NCBI GenBank assembly: GCA_030062745.1
Contig: CP099839.1
Span: 35,683,293-35,747,292, forward strand
Direction: 5' to 3'
Source of the DNA: Capitulum mitella
Taxonomy: Eukaryota; Arthropoda; Thecostraca; Pollicipedomorpha; Pollicipedidae
Length of the DNA: 64,000 nt
Shown here: positions 36,519 to 48,383 of the stretch, piece by piece
Numbering within the stretch: the stretch's first letter is position 1
Layout: every line of letters begins with the position of its first letter
Made by a program: the position numbers and the translations under genes
The notes under the pieces: generated by a model
Seen by the model: only the letters and a program-made list of their open reading frames with translations
The model's database searches: none
Told to the model about the DNA's origin: nothing

Positions 36519-36597
36519 GGCGCCGTGATCAGTGGTTCAATCGGTAAACCAGTGATCTCCCGGTACAGGTAAGACGGGTGTGGTTCGCATCGGCGCT
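36519..36597 (+). ncRNA. tRNA-like sequence, probably a decayed SINE head
   Basis: GGCGCCG at 36519 pairs with CGGCGCT at 36591-36597 as a 7-bp acceptor-like stem. AGTGGTTCAATCGGT resembles an A box and GGTTCGCATC a B box. The T stem does not pair and the anticodon stem has an oversized loop, so it is not a functional tRNA gene. A tRNA-derived SINE fragment is the simplest reading. Confidence 0.35.
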
Positions 36598-37757
36598 AAA
36601 TATTCAGCCCCCGGGTCAGCTGGCAACTCGCCAATAGATGATCATACTGAGTACCACGCGGTCATTTCGCGACACGAAAGTGCACACTAAGCTTTTGCTT
36701 CAGTCAGGCATTACCTGGCAGTTCACGACCGTAGGGTAAATGCCACATGCCACCTTCGATCACCAACATCACTCCCGCAACCATTTAGATTAAAGAAGAA
36801 AGTTTATTACTCTCTCACAGTATTTCTCGTGAAAACTAGATCGACAGCATTTTTCATACTGTCATATTTTCATTCATGTAAGCTTGAATTTTCTAAATGC
36901 AATCAGTAATACCAAGATTAAAACATTTTCTGTACCATCTTCTAAGTTGGGTTTGCCTTTTAAAACATCACACACATCGTACATTCAAATGGGACGTCTC
37001 TGGGCAAATTGACCAGTCAAATAAACAATTTCACATCCTTATATGTCAGACTTCATTATCACATTGTCCTGGGCATCGTCTTCGGCGCAAAATACGTCTG
37101 ACAGAATTTTGTTTTTTTCCAGACTCGCTTTTTGGGTGTTATTGCCTCCGGCAATTTTGCTCACTGCTGACTGTTGTTGATGGTAGATAAACGGGATAAA
37201 ATATAACCAATCATGATTACAACATACATCGTTGAGTAAAAAATAAGCAATAAATCTTTTTGGGCATTATCTTTTGTTCCCGTGTCGATTTCAAGCACGC
37301 CACCTCGTGACCCAAAGTCCCGTGAATTAGTATGACCTTAATTTAGGCAAAAATCACATTTTTTTCAAGCAATTACGTGCCAATGATAACTTGTCTTTGT
37401 AAACGAAAAGTATCTTGTTCTTCTAAAAAAAATGAAAACAGGGGTTACGGTAACTGCGTTGCCAGTTATGAAAGTATGACGGGCGCAACAGCGAAAGACG
37501 ATAGGAACAGTCCGCAACAGTTTTTATGGTATGAAATGAGCAAGTAATGTTTCTGGATCACGTGACCTGCGACGGCGTACCACAATGGTCATGCCGAAAA
37601 CAACAACCTGCTAAAAGGCCATTACAGTTGTCGTAAGTAATTTTTCTTGTTCACATTGAGTTGCCCCCACATATGACTGCATATACTAAAGTAGAGTGTA
37701 ATATAAGATGTAGAAAACATAATTTGGAGACGATGTATCGGAAAAACCTCATCAGTC

Positions 37758-37805
37758 GATGAGACAACTTTGTCTCATCAACTGATGAGACAAAGTTGTC
37801 TCATC
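37758..37805. repeat. Perfect nested palindrome (48 bp)
   Basis: Two 22-bp arms are exact reverse complements separated by AACT. Each arm is itself a hairpin, GATGAGACA and TGTCTCATC, with loop ACTT in the first and AAGT in the second. The two loops are complementary to each other. It lies in an intron of the - strand gene. Confidence 0.9.
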
Positions 37806-38226
37806 AAAAATGTCAGATGATGCTATTTTTAGACTTCAGCCCCTCCCCCTCCAAAAAACGCCGATTAAGACCACTTTAGTTTCCAATACCAGAGAGTTTG
37901 ATTTTTATTTAATACACTAGACGTAGTGATGCCGTTTGGCCTATTTATATCTCCTCGTCCTCCTCAACAGGTTGAATATTCGTAATCTTCGTCAGCTATC
38001 ACACCCTGTCAGTTACGAAACGGGAAATCCAACTTCAATGGGTTCGAAGTTTATGTTCTGGATCTAATGATTTATGCAGGACGCGGAGAACTTGTCAAAA
38101 AGGGTACGAAAGACATCAGAGATATCAATGCTGGTACATGCTGGATGGCGCAGGCCGGTGTCGGGTGCTTCGTGCTGGGCCGGATATAAGAAAAAGTTAG
38201 CACGGGGAAATGGACATTTTGCTTAC

Positions 38227-38328
38227 ATTTAAAGCAAAGCCAGATGTCAGGCACAGTAGCCTGTTGCATCTGCCCAGTCACGGCTACCCAGTCCCAAAGT
38301 TTCGGAGTCATGAAAAAATCAACAAGCG
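38227..38328 (-). CDS. Unrecognised membrane glycoprotein gene, ectodomain exon
   Basis: Read on the - strand, a strong polypyrimidine acceptor (GTTTTCTTTTTTAG) opens a 102-bp exon that ends at a GTAAGC donor. It is 2 bases, 33 codons, then 1 base (phase 1 to phase 1). The other two frames contain stops. The codons read LVDFFMTPKLWDWV and later VPDIWLCFK. They are rich in Trp and Phe, as in a folded extracellular domain. An ATG lies inside the exon (MTPKLWDW), so translation could in principle start there, but the open phase-1 acceptor suggests more exons upstream that I could not find. It splices in phase to 36100-36225. No family was recognised. The exon call rests on splice signals, reading frame and phase only. 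Confidence 0.5.
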
Positions 38329-39396
38329 CTAAAAAAGAAAACTGAGTAACAAATTGGACACACTATAGCATTCGCATTTCAACAAATTTTACATAGGTAC
38401 AGCTTCACATGTGTTTCTGAGGGCCCATGAAATCTGTGGTCGTCCCGTTTCGTAAACACTATGTCACGAAGAGATTCGACACCGAAGACAAATTAGAATT
38501 TGGTAAGCCCTGGAAAGTCATCACGACGACCTTTACAGAAAGTCGTCAGAAAGAAGAAGACTGAAGAAAACTGCTCTTGTACACATGGCATTAACTCATT
38601 AACTCAGGCCAGCTGACTGCGCTTTCTTTTTTTGTACACGGTCCTACAGTGAGGCTCCTTAGCACATGATTGTCCACTGTTTCGACTTTGCTTCCAAACT
38701 TTCCCATGCTGCATCTGAGCCCAAAAGTCGAAGCAAATTATTTTAGTTTGTCATCAGGGACAACAAAATATCTAGGCTCGTTGACTAACTACCAAGTACA
38801 ATAATCGCGTGTCAACGACACTGAAATATCTGTTTTTATCTAAATACTTTGAAGTACTTGCAAATACTTTTTACGTACCTCGGCTTCGCAGGTTTCGTGA
38901 TATACTGTGAACAACATAATGCAGATGCGATATCAGCTTACGCATCTGTGTATTTAAAAAGTAGCCATTGGAAGGAACATACCGTTAAACTTTTGTTTTC
39001 TCCTTTCACTGCTAGGAGGGGGATAATGCAGAGTTCTAGTTTAGGTTCTCCGTTTGGTACGCTAAACTGTCTCCATATCTCTGACGACGTGGATTCGGAG
39101 GTCGGAAGTCGAGAGGATTTGAAAGAAGAGTGGCGGGACGATTACTGGTGGGGGAAGCTTCTTGCCTTGCCCACTGCGCCACTGCGCCCAATCCCATTCT
39201 GCTCCATCACTCGCCGCCTTGTCCTTCACTGAAAATGACGTCACTAGTTTTGCCGATTGTTGTAGACGAAGCACTATTTTTCATACTGGTCATGCCGACT
39301 TCAATACAAACGTAAGGAATGATTGCCCACCCAACCATCTGAGATATAAGCGTTATGTGATAACGAACGATATGCATATTAGCATTCGAAACCACA

Positions 39397-39510
39397 GCAT
39401 GCTGCGCAACATTTGGTCTAGATGAGTAATGAACTACTCATGGTTACCCCATCAGGAGGTTACCGTTCAAAATCCTTGCGGCTCGTTACAAAGAAAAAGG
39501 TGTGTGTGCC
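39397..39510 (+). repeat. Left arm of the 114-bp inverted repeat
   Basis: Exact reverse complement of 40832-40945. The arm runs from GCATGCTGCGCAAC to AAGGTGTGTGTGCC. Confidence 0.9.
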
Positions 39511-39651
39511 ATGGGGCACAACAAACGTATGCATAGACCACATCTGGATTATGAATCCCATCCATCAGCAAATCTACCCGCGTTGCGTGATATTTGCCAG
39601 CAGGTAACATGCCTTTGGATGCTTCTGACCATGACTGGCGATCCGAGGGAG

Positions 39652-39775
39652 GATCCGGACCCCCCAATATTCATGGATTTTAGCACTGGGCCTGTGGCAA
39701 TGACTGGAAAACAGCTGTCTGAAATTATTTGCGGACCTACACCCTAATAATTTTTGGAAGCCGCCAAGCATGTTT
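39652..39775 (+). repeat. Dispersed ~120-bp repeat, copy 1
   Basis: Colinear with 57875-57990. Shared segments include GGATTTTAGCACTGGGCC against GGGATTTTGACATTAGGCC, ATGACTGGAAAA against GTGATTGGAAAA, and CCCTAATAATTTTTGGAAG against CCCAATAATTTTCGAAAA. Confidence 0.55.
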
Positions 39776-40831
39776 CTGGTATTCTGAATCCTCCCCGCAG
39801 AAAAAATATCGGTAAATCTCTACGGGACAATTCAGTTACGCGGCCAGCCCCAAAGACGTGCATGCGCTCACGACGGAGAAAATGACTCTCCAACGAATGC
39901 AAAAAAGTGAAACTTGTTTTCTTGTGCCAGACTTCTTTATTTATATTAAGTTTAATATTTGTCGTCCGCAATCTTGCGGTATACAGATTCTGACATCTGA
40001 TGACTTCTGGCTATCATGGCCGTGGTGAAATAATGTGTATCGTTTCAGTAACCAATGGTAACACTTTCAAAAACTGGGTATCGTTGTGACGAAGACGAAA
40101 TTATTTCCGCTATTAATTTTTCTCCAAAATATCTCTTCCTTTTTATTTGACTTTAAAACCTATTTTTAAGGCCAAATTTTAAGATGTGGCCAATGATTTC
40201 GACTGAAACTTTTCACAGGTAAAATGCTCTCCAATGAATTCCCATTTGATTTAAATCGAGAAAAGTCCCACATTTCAGCTTTTATGTTACAAATTGCACT
40301 TCAGATTTGCGATGCTTTCACCGACGACCTCCTTGTCGGGAATTTCCCACCTGGACTGGCAAAAAGTAGTACGAGCGATCGGCAAAAGTACTTCTGAACA
40401 CCCTCAGCCATTGTTTCTTTAACTCCAAGACAGATGGCCGAGCCGCATCGCCTTGGCACAGACTACACGCCACAGGGAAGTGCGTCGCGGGCCGGCGCAG
40501 CGTTAAAGCCCTTTAGCTTTTTTTAGCTTTCTGAAAGCAGTTCACACGAGCGGTAATCCGTTGCGGACTCGACCGACGCGGACTTGACGGACGAACGGAA
40601 TGACTCCACCCAGATTTCAATGATGTGACACCTCGACGCACTCGACTGAAAATGTAGTCAGCTAACTGCGTTCAAATGATCATATCCAGCAGCTTCGTTT
40701 GTTGACTTCTGCTTTGAAGTGCGAGATTCGTAGACTTTCGATTGGACTGGTTGCGAAGATTCTGTGGTCCTTTTAACACGTCCCGTAGCAGTCGTCAGGT
40801 CCACCTTTCCCGTACCAGGGGAAAGGGGGGG

Positions 40832-40945
40832 GGCACACACACCTTTTTCTTTGTAACGAGCCGCAAGGATTTTGAACGGTAACCTCCTGATGGGGTAACC
40901 ATGAGTAGTTCATTACTCATCTAGACCAAATGTTGCGCAGCATGC
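40832..40945 (-). repeat. Right arm of the 114-bp inverted repeat
   Basis: Exact reverse complement of 39397-39510. A G-run (40825-40832) abuts the inner end. Confidence 0.9.
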
Positions 40946-41725
40946 AGCATCTGAACGTTCTTCCCCTTCCAATTCGCGAACCGTAGCCAGAGAAAAAAGC
41001 CATTAAAGTAGAGCTTACATCATGCAAAATATATTAGTTAAAATGAAAATCCTATACAGCTTTTGGCCTGAAAATGCCCTGCGTGAAATCACACAAGCAT
41101 ACGGAAAGCCAACTCACGAGTCAAGACTTTGACGTTAGGGGAACTTTACACTGAAACGGGACAAAGATGGAACAGAAAAATATTTTCACGTAAGATATCA
41201 TTCTCCACATGCCTCGACTGGGTCAGCAACGTCGTTCGAAGTATGCCATCTGTTGGGATATTTACTGTGCCTGAAATTCTAGTCAATGTATGATTGTCTT
41301 ACTTGAGAACTTTACCTTTTTGTAAATAAACAATAAACGAAGAAAATTAAATATCGCCCCAAGCTCTGAAAACTATTTACAAGTAACTGCATTTATGTAA
41401 TGCCCAAGTCCAAGTGTGGCGGCAGTGGGGAGGGGGGACAGCTGCCCCCCCCAACTGTGATGGGTCTGGGGCAAGACTATGCTCCTGTCCTCCCCCCATT
41501 TATGATCTTGGGGGTCCTAGTAGAAAACTGAACAGAAAAGGAAATGGGGACAAAAGCGACGAACACGTTGAAAACCCCAAAAACAAAGGAAAATGCCAGC
41601 AAAGCAGGTAAGGATGTAGGCACATGGCGTGCGTGTTCTCTCAAGTCTTACTTTGTTAGGGGCATCAGCTTCTTCCGGTAGGGGCCTCGAACAGGTTGGG
41701 CCCAAAACTGGCCAGAGATCGCGAA

Positions 41726-42530
41726 CTTACAATTTTTAAGGCGCCTCGCGGAATGGACCCGGCTGGCCTACCCGACACACAGTTCGGACCCTGCCAGGGG
41801 GCCACGCTTCCATTCAATAGAGGGTCTCGTGTAGATTACACTCGAAGGTGGTCCAGTGACAAGGACTAGTAATTTTCAGAGGCCTCAGAATTAATGGACC
41901 GGGGTGGCCTGCGCTGAACCGGGGTCCAAACCCTGTAAGAAGGCCCCGGCTTAGGTTCCAGAGGGAACCTCGTACCGATTACACTCAAAGGTGGTCCAGC
42001 GACCAGGACCTCACAATTTTCAGGAGGCCTCACAGAATTCAACGACAGGGTTGGCCTACGCTGAACCACGGTTCGAACCCTGCTAGGGGGCCCCGCTTAG
42101 GTCCAAATGGGGGTCTCGTATCGATTACACTCAAAGGTGGTCCAGAACCTCACAATTTCCAGGGGGCCTCACAGAATTCATCAACAGAACTGGCCTGCGG
42201 CGAAACGGGATTCGATCCCTGTTAGGCGGCCCCGGCTTAGGTCCGAAAGAGGGCCTCGCACCGATTATCACTCAGAACCAAAACGGGACCCGAGAACCTA
42301 CAGTTTTTCGAGAGGCCTCATAGAATGGACCCAGGGGGCCTTCGCTAAACCAGTCCGGGTCTCGGGAGGCGCCCCAGCATCCGTCTGTAAGAGGGCCTTG
42401 CGCGAATTACGTTCAAAAGCGAGCCAGGACCGGGAATTTACAGCTTTTTAGGGGCCTCGCGGAATGCACTCGGCAGGCCTCTGACAGAGTTCGGACCATG
42501 TTAGGGGACCCCCGGCTTTCATCCGAGAGC
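41726..42530. repeat. ~141-bp tandem satellite, about six units
   Basis: The motif CACAATTTTCAGGAGGCCTC recurs with variants at about 41729, 41870, 42013, 42151, 42301 and 42441 (spacing 138-150 bp). Each unit also carries a GATTACACTCAAAGGTGGTC segment and a TTCGAACCC-like segment resembling a tRNA B box. No unit is coding. Confidence 0.85.
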
Positions 42531-43549
42531 GGAAACTGATTTGTTTGAGTTATCCTCCATTTGTAACACTGTATTGGTTCGCGAAGGCTCCTCCACGGAA
42601 TGGCTCTCGGGGCCCAGTCATTACAATGTTAGAATGTAAAACACACCATTGTGTTATGTGTCGTTATTCATTAATGCAAGAACACTACGTTATGTGCGCA
42701 GATAATGGGAGGGTTTTGTCAAATTTTTTGCATCAAGTCGTAAGATAATTAGACTTGGATTCCGTTGCCACCGCGCCAGTTGCCTCGGTTTCCGACCAGC
42801 TGTCTGGCTGAGGGCGTCAGGAAATCACGGTGGGACCCAGCTGTGCTGCACCTGTCGAATTAAGCGGCTGAATGCCAGAGTTCGCACAACGCACGACTGG
42901 ATCGTGGACTTACCCCGCCCGGTCGGGCGAAATACGACTCCAATTAAATGAAGCATGGAACTTTTTTGGGATGAGGGCCCTTCGTAGGAAAGGGAGCCTC
43001 TCAAGATCAAGGGGCCTCGAAATTCTGCTTTGTCCCCCCCCCCTTCCATGATGAAATACGATCCGCCGCCACTGCCCATGTCTGACGGAAACAGACATTT
43101 CCGGCGAAATAAATGCTAGAAACGTAATCAGCGATATTTTCAGCGATATTTAAGGAGGGACATTCCTTTTAAGAGGGATTTTAGCCAAAAAAGAGCATGC
43201 TAAACGAAAAGCTGGAAAAACGCAAGGCATCGCATCAGTCCCGGTGATTCTTCCCAGCAACCACGGGTAAGATCGCCTCCAGACGCGCCCACTTCCACTG
43301 AGATCGAACGGGCACGGGTGTGGCGTAGACGAAGTTTCAATGCGCGCAGCGCACGCCACGCGCAAACGATGACAAAATGTACTATGCTGTTCGAAGCGTT
43401 TTCAAGAATTCCGTGTGGTGTTGGTGATCCAAAGGTAGCAACGACCTACAGCAAGCATCACGGTGTAGCAAAATGTTGCTGTCCCGCGCTGCTTCGGGAT
43501 ACCGGCTGGACTTGGGATTCTTTACCATATCCACTACCACATCCCGGGT
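42531..43549. other. No gene recognised
   Basis: Between the 141-bp satellite and the LINE remnant. Short open frames only. Confidence 0.45.
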
Positions 43550-44090
43550 CGTGCGCTCGAGACAGATAATGAAGGGGCAAAAGATAACCAATTGCGCAGT
43601 TCGGGCAATTTTCGGCCGCCGAAAGTTTGAACATTTGTGGGACATACGTGAGAGGCTCGGCTGGATGGTGGCAGACGAAATGTATCGTCATCGCATCCAC
43701 CACCTGCTCCACAACATACTGGTGACTGGCAAACCCAAGTCCCTGACCGGGGAAGTTTGCACCAACCAGGGACACAGCACAATCGTGGCATCCAGCAGGA
43801 TCACCTGTTATATGCCATGCTCTAGAAATGAGACAGGTAAACATATGGTGTCCCAGTTTTGTTCAACGAGCTACCACTCGAGGTTTGTCATCAGCTTGTC
43901 ATATCTAGATACATGCTTTTTGAAGATGCTGTTTAGTGAAAATGTGGGTGATCTTTCCTGCTAGGTGCTTCCCCTTTTGTAACAGTGATCACCCTTATAT
44001 TATGCCTCTGACACTCTGCCTAACAGCCACCAATTGGGTGGACAAATCTTAAAATGTACAATACAATACAATACAATACAATGTACCACT
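43550..44090 (+). mobile_element. 5'-truncated non-LTR retrotransposon (CR1/L2-like reverse transcriptase C-terminus)
   Basis: The + frame around 43575-43760 reads KITNCAVRAIFGRRKFEHL, then ERLGWMVADEMYRHRIHHLL. This follows the pattern of the region after the reverse-transcriptase catalytic domain in CR1/L2/Jockey-type LINEs (conserved N-AAR-I-G-RKFDHL and LGWLPV-EM spacing). Near 43852 another frame gives PVLFNELPLEV, the family's terminal NxLPxxVR motif, so there is at least one frameshift. The element ends in a short 3' UTR and an (ACAAT)n tail at about 44055-44085, a typical LINE 3' end. No catalytic YADD box is present, so this is a dead 5'-truncated copy. Confidence 0.6.
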
Positions 44091-44859
44091 ATTCATTAAT
44101 ACTAAGAGCCAAATGCCTGCAACCCAAGGTAAAACTGCTACACCACCTGGAAAGGGACCACACATTCATTCTCAAATGCCCTAATGGTTCCCACTTATAA
44201 TGAACATAAGCAGTTTCTCTTTTGTAGTGAAAATCACACTAACATCAACTCTGCACGGAGTGCATGACCAGTTCAACACACCATCTTCTGTGATTCATTT
44301 TCTTACACCCTTCATGTCCTAGGAAGGCTTTTCAGGAAAAAAAACTTCTTTCTGTGCAGCTTGCCCTATTCAGCCACTGGGGAACTTCACTGCCAAGTAA
44401 ACTGCTCTGCATGCATGATGCACAATGTCTGACCTCCTTTGATAAAAGGGCATACATTTTCCAGAAATTATTACATTAACATGCATCAATACTTAAATAT
44501 GTAAGGGCTTAAAAGATGCCAAATGAGATCCACATCAGTGATGAACTATGAAATATTTTTTTGCATGATCCATGGCCAAAAACCTTGAAATTTCCAGAAA
44601 TTCCATGCAGAACTGTTGCATCTGCTTTGTCATCTCAAACATCTTTTAACTTTACAGACAAATGAATGCTTTAAAAAAATATGTCACTTTGCTTCTCTGT
44701 AACACAATGCTATCTGACCTATCCAAGGACAATGATTTGGCATGCCCAAGTGGCAAAAATCACTACTACATATACAAAGCATGTATTAAATGCCAATGTA
44801 ATGTAAAAGGAGCCCCAACTTTTGCATCTCTGTGCCTCTGGAGTTTTCTGGCTCGGCAC

Positions 44860-44930
44860 TGACTGGAAAGAATTGTCCCACAATGCCTCTTGGCCCCTCC
44901 CAAATGAAGAGGAGTTTCCTCGCCCCTACA
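44860..44930 (+). repeat. Dispersed repeat fragment, copy 1
   Basis: GACTGGAAAGAATTGTCCCA, then AATGCCTCTTGGCC and GAGTTTCCTCGCCCC match 60557-60620 at most positions. Confidence 0.4.
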
Positions 44931-47369
44931 CAAGAATCGTCTATGAACACAAACTTCTTATGCTTTACAGACTGCTATCTCACCCAAAGGTGGCCAGATT
45001 CGAACACCACTCCTACCCAGTCGCTCTTCGGTACTTACCACCACGTCTTTCACGGCTGAATAGTTTTGCTTAACACTAAGGCCTTGCCACAAAGCACACT
45101 ACTGCAGATTTCCGCTGATGCTCTCGAATGAGTTCGATCCTTTTTATTATTATTACTGTATACACGACCTTGCGTTGCAGAGCCCTTTTCGTAAGCTGCG
45201 CAGCTTTGAGTTCAAGGTTAGAGGCTTTGCACAAGTGCCGTGTTATACAAGCAATCCGCATTTGCAAGGTTTGATGATGGGGTGATTGAAGCCGTGTAAT
45301 TTCAACCCTATCAGGCTTGCAACATCAGAGAAATATCATCTTATTGACGTTTTCAAATACAGGGAAATGTGAGCTTGGTCTCCAACAGATAATTCTGAGT
45401 TGACAATTGCCATGCTGTGTTCCAAGCAGTGCAATATTTTACTTTGTGCCAAAATCGCTGCACATACCATTATTTATCACCACCAGGCAGGGGAATTGAA
45501 GGATGCAGAGGTGTAATTTTCCTTAATCCTTCATGGATTCACCCAAGTGCCAGGGTTGTGGTATGACAGGGGCTTTAGCAGCCATAACCTGGAAGCCAAA
45601 AGCCCTGCATATGTTGGCTGCTTTGTTTTCAGATACAGACAATTTGGGATTTTTATTTTTTGGGGTGGGAAAAATTTACAACATAAGAGTGACTGATGCA
45701 CTTAACTCATTGTGCCCATGTATCTGTGTTAAGTTAAGATTTCTGCACCTCTGTTTTGGGCCATGTAGTGGTCAGCCACGTATCTGTGCGTACCTGTTTT
45801 TTTTTAACAAATATGGCTTGTTCTTGTACTATGGAAAGTTCAGGTTTTGCTTCTGAGTTTATAAACTGTTTTTTTTTTTTAGTTTGCAGTTGCACAGGCC
45901 ATGTTTGTAGGTGCAAAGATCATGTTTGTGGGTGCATGTCCTCCAGCAGAGATATAGTCTCTCCCTGGCAGTGTGACAGAAAGTGGGAGGATCATTCCTG
46001 CAGCAGCACCAAACAGCAAGGGCATGCAGATTTTTGACAAGGGCACCATTTACTTGGACAGGAACTGGTAGTTGACTCATCTTTGTAGATTTAAAGGCAC
46101 ATGTATCATTGCGTTGTTATAATTATAACGCATGTACATACATGGGCATGAATAGTGTTAGGGAACTAGATGAGTTGAGTTTTTGCTCATATGGCAATAT
46201 GGCATCTGATTTCATACTTATGACACCATTTTCTATGCTGCTTTATTTCATGACACTATGGTTCAAGACAGCTATGCCACATTTCATTTCTCCCCATGAA
46301 TCCTTATTCCATGGCTGCACCTACCTTCTCCCAGATGTTGATTTGTGGGGAGAAGCAAAACCAAAAAGCAAATGAAGCTGGCAGTTGGCCATAATGCAGT
46401 GTAAGACATACTTGTGAGTTGCACACTACATCATCTAATGTAAGTTGTGCCTGTTCTGTATGAAATGTCAAGTAATGGACACCTGGTCTGTAGAGGGGGT
46501 GTGTATTATACCAGGGGTTGCTGATTTGTATGAGGTGCCTCCTGTCTGTCAAGTCAAGTTTGTCCTCCTGTCAAGAGTTCTGGGCCCCCAAATGGCACCT
46601 GTTCTGTGTGTTTGGGAGGGAGGGGCACCTGGCATGCATGGGCTGCCTGATTTATACACAAGTGCTTGCCTGTAAGGGTTGCTGTGTTATTGAATAGTGC
46701 TTGGTCATTACATAGGGAGGAGGTGCATAGAGGCTGGTTTTTACTGAAGATACTAAAGAACCCCTCCCAGTAGCAAAAAAGAAAAGAAATCTCCCACATT
46801 CTGGTGTCTCTTTAGGGGATGGGCTTATGAGATACTTTTCTGAATTTTCCTCTGAAGCCCATTCCTTTTTGCCATATCACAAGGGGGTGCACACACACTG
46901 CAGGCCAAAAAGTGGGGGATACCCGTGTTTTTTTACAGGTATGCCAGATACATTACATCAGTGTGCAGGCAATATTTGTGGAATTTCATGTTGTCAGATA
47001 GTCATGATGTTGTTGCTCAGTAAGGTAAACTCCTTAAATTATGGATTACAGAATGAAGTCCTGTGTGTGCTTAAAAAGATTTTTCACCTTTTGTGTCAGA
47101 CATACAAACAGTTACCAAGATCAGATCATCAAAGCAAAATGCAACATAAAATGAACTACATATAGAAACAGGATCTGTCAAGCACAGGGGCATCCAGCAA
47201 GAAGCATGCCACCATCATTTATGACAGTCTGCACCCAAAAGCCCAAAACCACTGATACCAAAGATCTGAAAGGCCAGATTGCTTTGACACTGTTTCTGTT
47301 GGAAACTAAACATTTCAATGCTCTTAAACCTACTTAACAAAGCAGTGGGGAGCCTTAGTTTGATACCAT

Positions 47370-47554
47370 TTGGCACCAAATGGTTTGACCAGTTCAGAAC
47401 ATTTAGTACTGTTAAGCACCAGTTTGAAGGACTATTTCATGCCATTTCATATCTAATGGCACAACCATAAGGCTTCATTTCAGACTATTTGATGTGACAA
47501 TTTGGGACCAATTGGAAAAGGTTGAAAATTCCAAATGCCAAACCATTTGGTACC
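47370..47554. repeat. Small inverted-repeat element (~185 bp)
   Basis: ACCAAATGGTTTG at 47376-47388 is the exact complement of CAAACCATTTGGT at 47539-47551. A further palindrome (ACCATTTGG-CA-CCAAATGGT, 47365-47384) overlaps the left end. MITE-like, but no target duplication was found. Confidence 0.4.
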
Positions 47555-48383
47555 AACTGGCTCATCCTAATGCATTTTTTTGTGGGATCAGGTCCAGAGG
47601 CCCTCTGGGCATGTATGTGAGATTCAGGGGCAAGGGGCTTTTTGGCCACAACTTTGAAGTCTGCATTTATGTAATGTGCTCGCCACTGGCAGTTCCAGTG
47701 GGGCATCTCAGCCATCCCCTCCCCCAACCACAATTATGGGGGCCAAATGGCCATTTGCCCCCTAACCCCAAAAAATGACTTGGATATTTCTAATTAACCA
47801 GGGTTTGAAAATGCTGCAATGTTTGATCTAGTCCATGGCCAGTGTCTTCCACGTCCCCCAATGACTTGCCATTCATACTCAGCCACTGAGTAGACCCCAA
47901 ACCCACAACCAGCATTCACCCACCGCCACCTCTCCCCTGGTCAGTGACTGTTGACCCATCATCTGGACCCAGGAAACTGGTTTGTCCCGCCCCCAAATGG
48001 AACTGCTGAATCTGCCCCTGGCACAAACACATTTATTTCATCCATTTTGGCAGCCCATCTGCAGGCTTGGGGTCCAGTGCAGGATTTTTTTTTTTGGGGG
48101 GGGGAGCAAAATCATATGCTTGCCTCTAACTTTTCATATGGGGTTAGCTGCCCTTCTGCCCTGTCTTCTCCTGATTTGCCATCCTTGAGTAGCAGATAGG
48201 AATCATTTTTTCAGAGAAATGATTCAGGAATCATTTCTATGCACGATTTAGCGCCATCATGACAGTTGTAGTGCAAATTCTCGAGGCCAGTGAAATTTTT
48301 TCTTTGCTCAGAGGAATGGCTCTCTGGGATCATAGTCTCCTGCAGCTGAAGGTGAAGAAGAAGAAGGGGAAGGGGGTCATGGC

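Larger units (their letters stand above)
39397..40945. mobile_element. Element bounded by identical 114-bp inverted repeats
   Basis: Positions 39397-39510 and 40832-40945 are exact reverse complements over 114 bp, enclosing about 1.32 kb. Outside the arms the sequences differ. The outer ends read GCATGC|TGCGCAAC on both sides, so a 6-bp palindromic GCATGC duplication is possible but cannot be proved. Each arm holds a small hairpin (ATGAGTA ... TACTCAT). No coding frame was found between the arms. It is a recent foldback/MITE-type element or an inverted duplication. Confidence 0.65.
44100..47700. other. CpG-depleted block without recognised gene
   Basis: Over 3.6 kb CpG is nearly absent apart from about 44.82-45.46 kb, with TG and CA enriched. 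The only repeat recognised is the small inverted element at 47.37 kb. No open frame looks coding. In invertebrates such depletion usually marks methylated transcribed DNA, so introns of an unseen gene are possible. Confidence 0.6.

Noticed and set aside
36519-36597. Functional tRNA gene
   Set aside because: Acceptor stem pairs, but the T stem does not and the anticodon loop is oversized.
42107-42451. 114-codon + strand frame
   Set aside because: Entirely within the 141-bp satellite; the frame is not kept between units.
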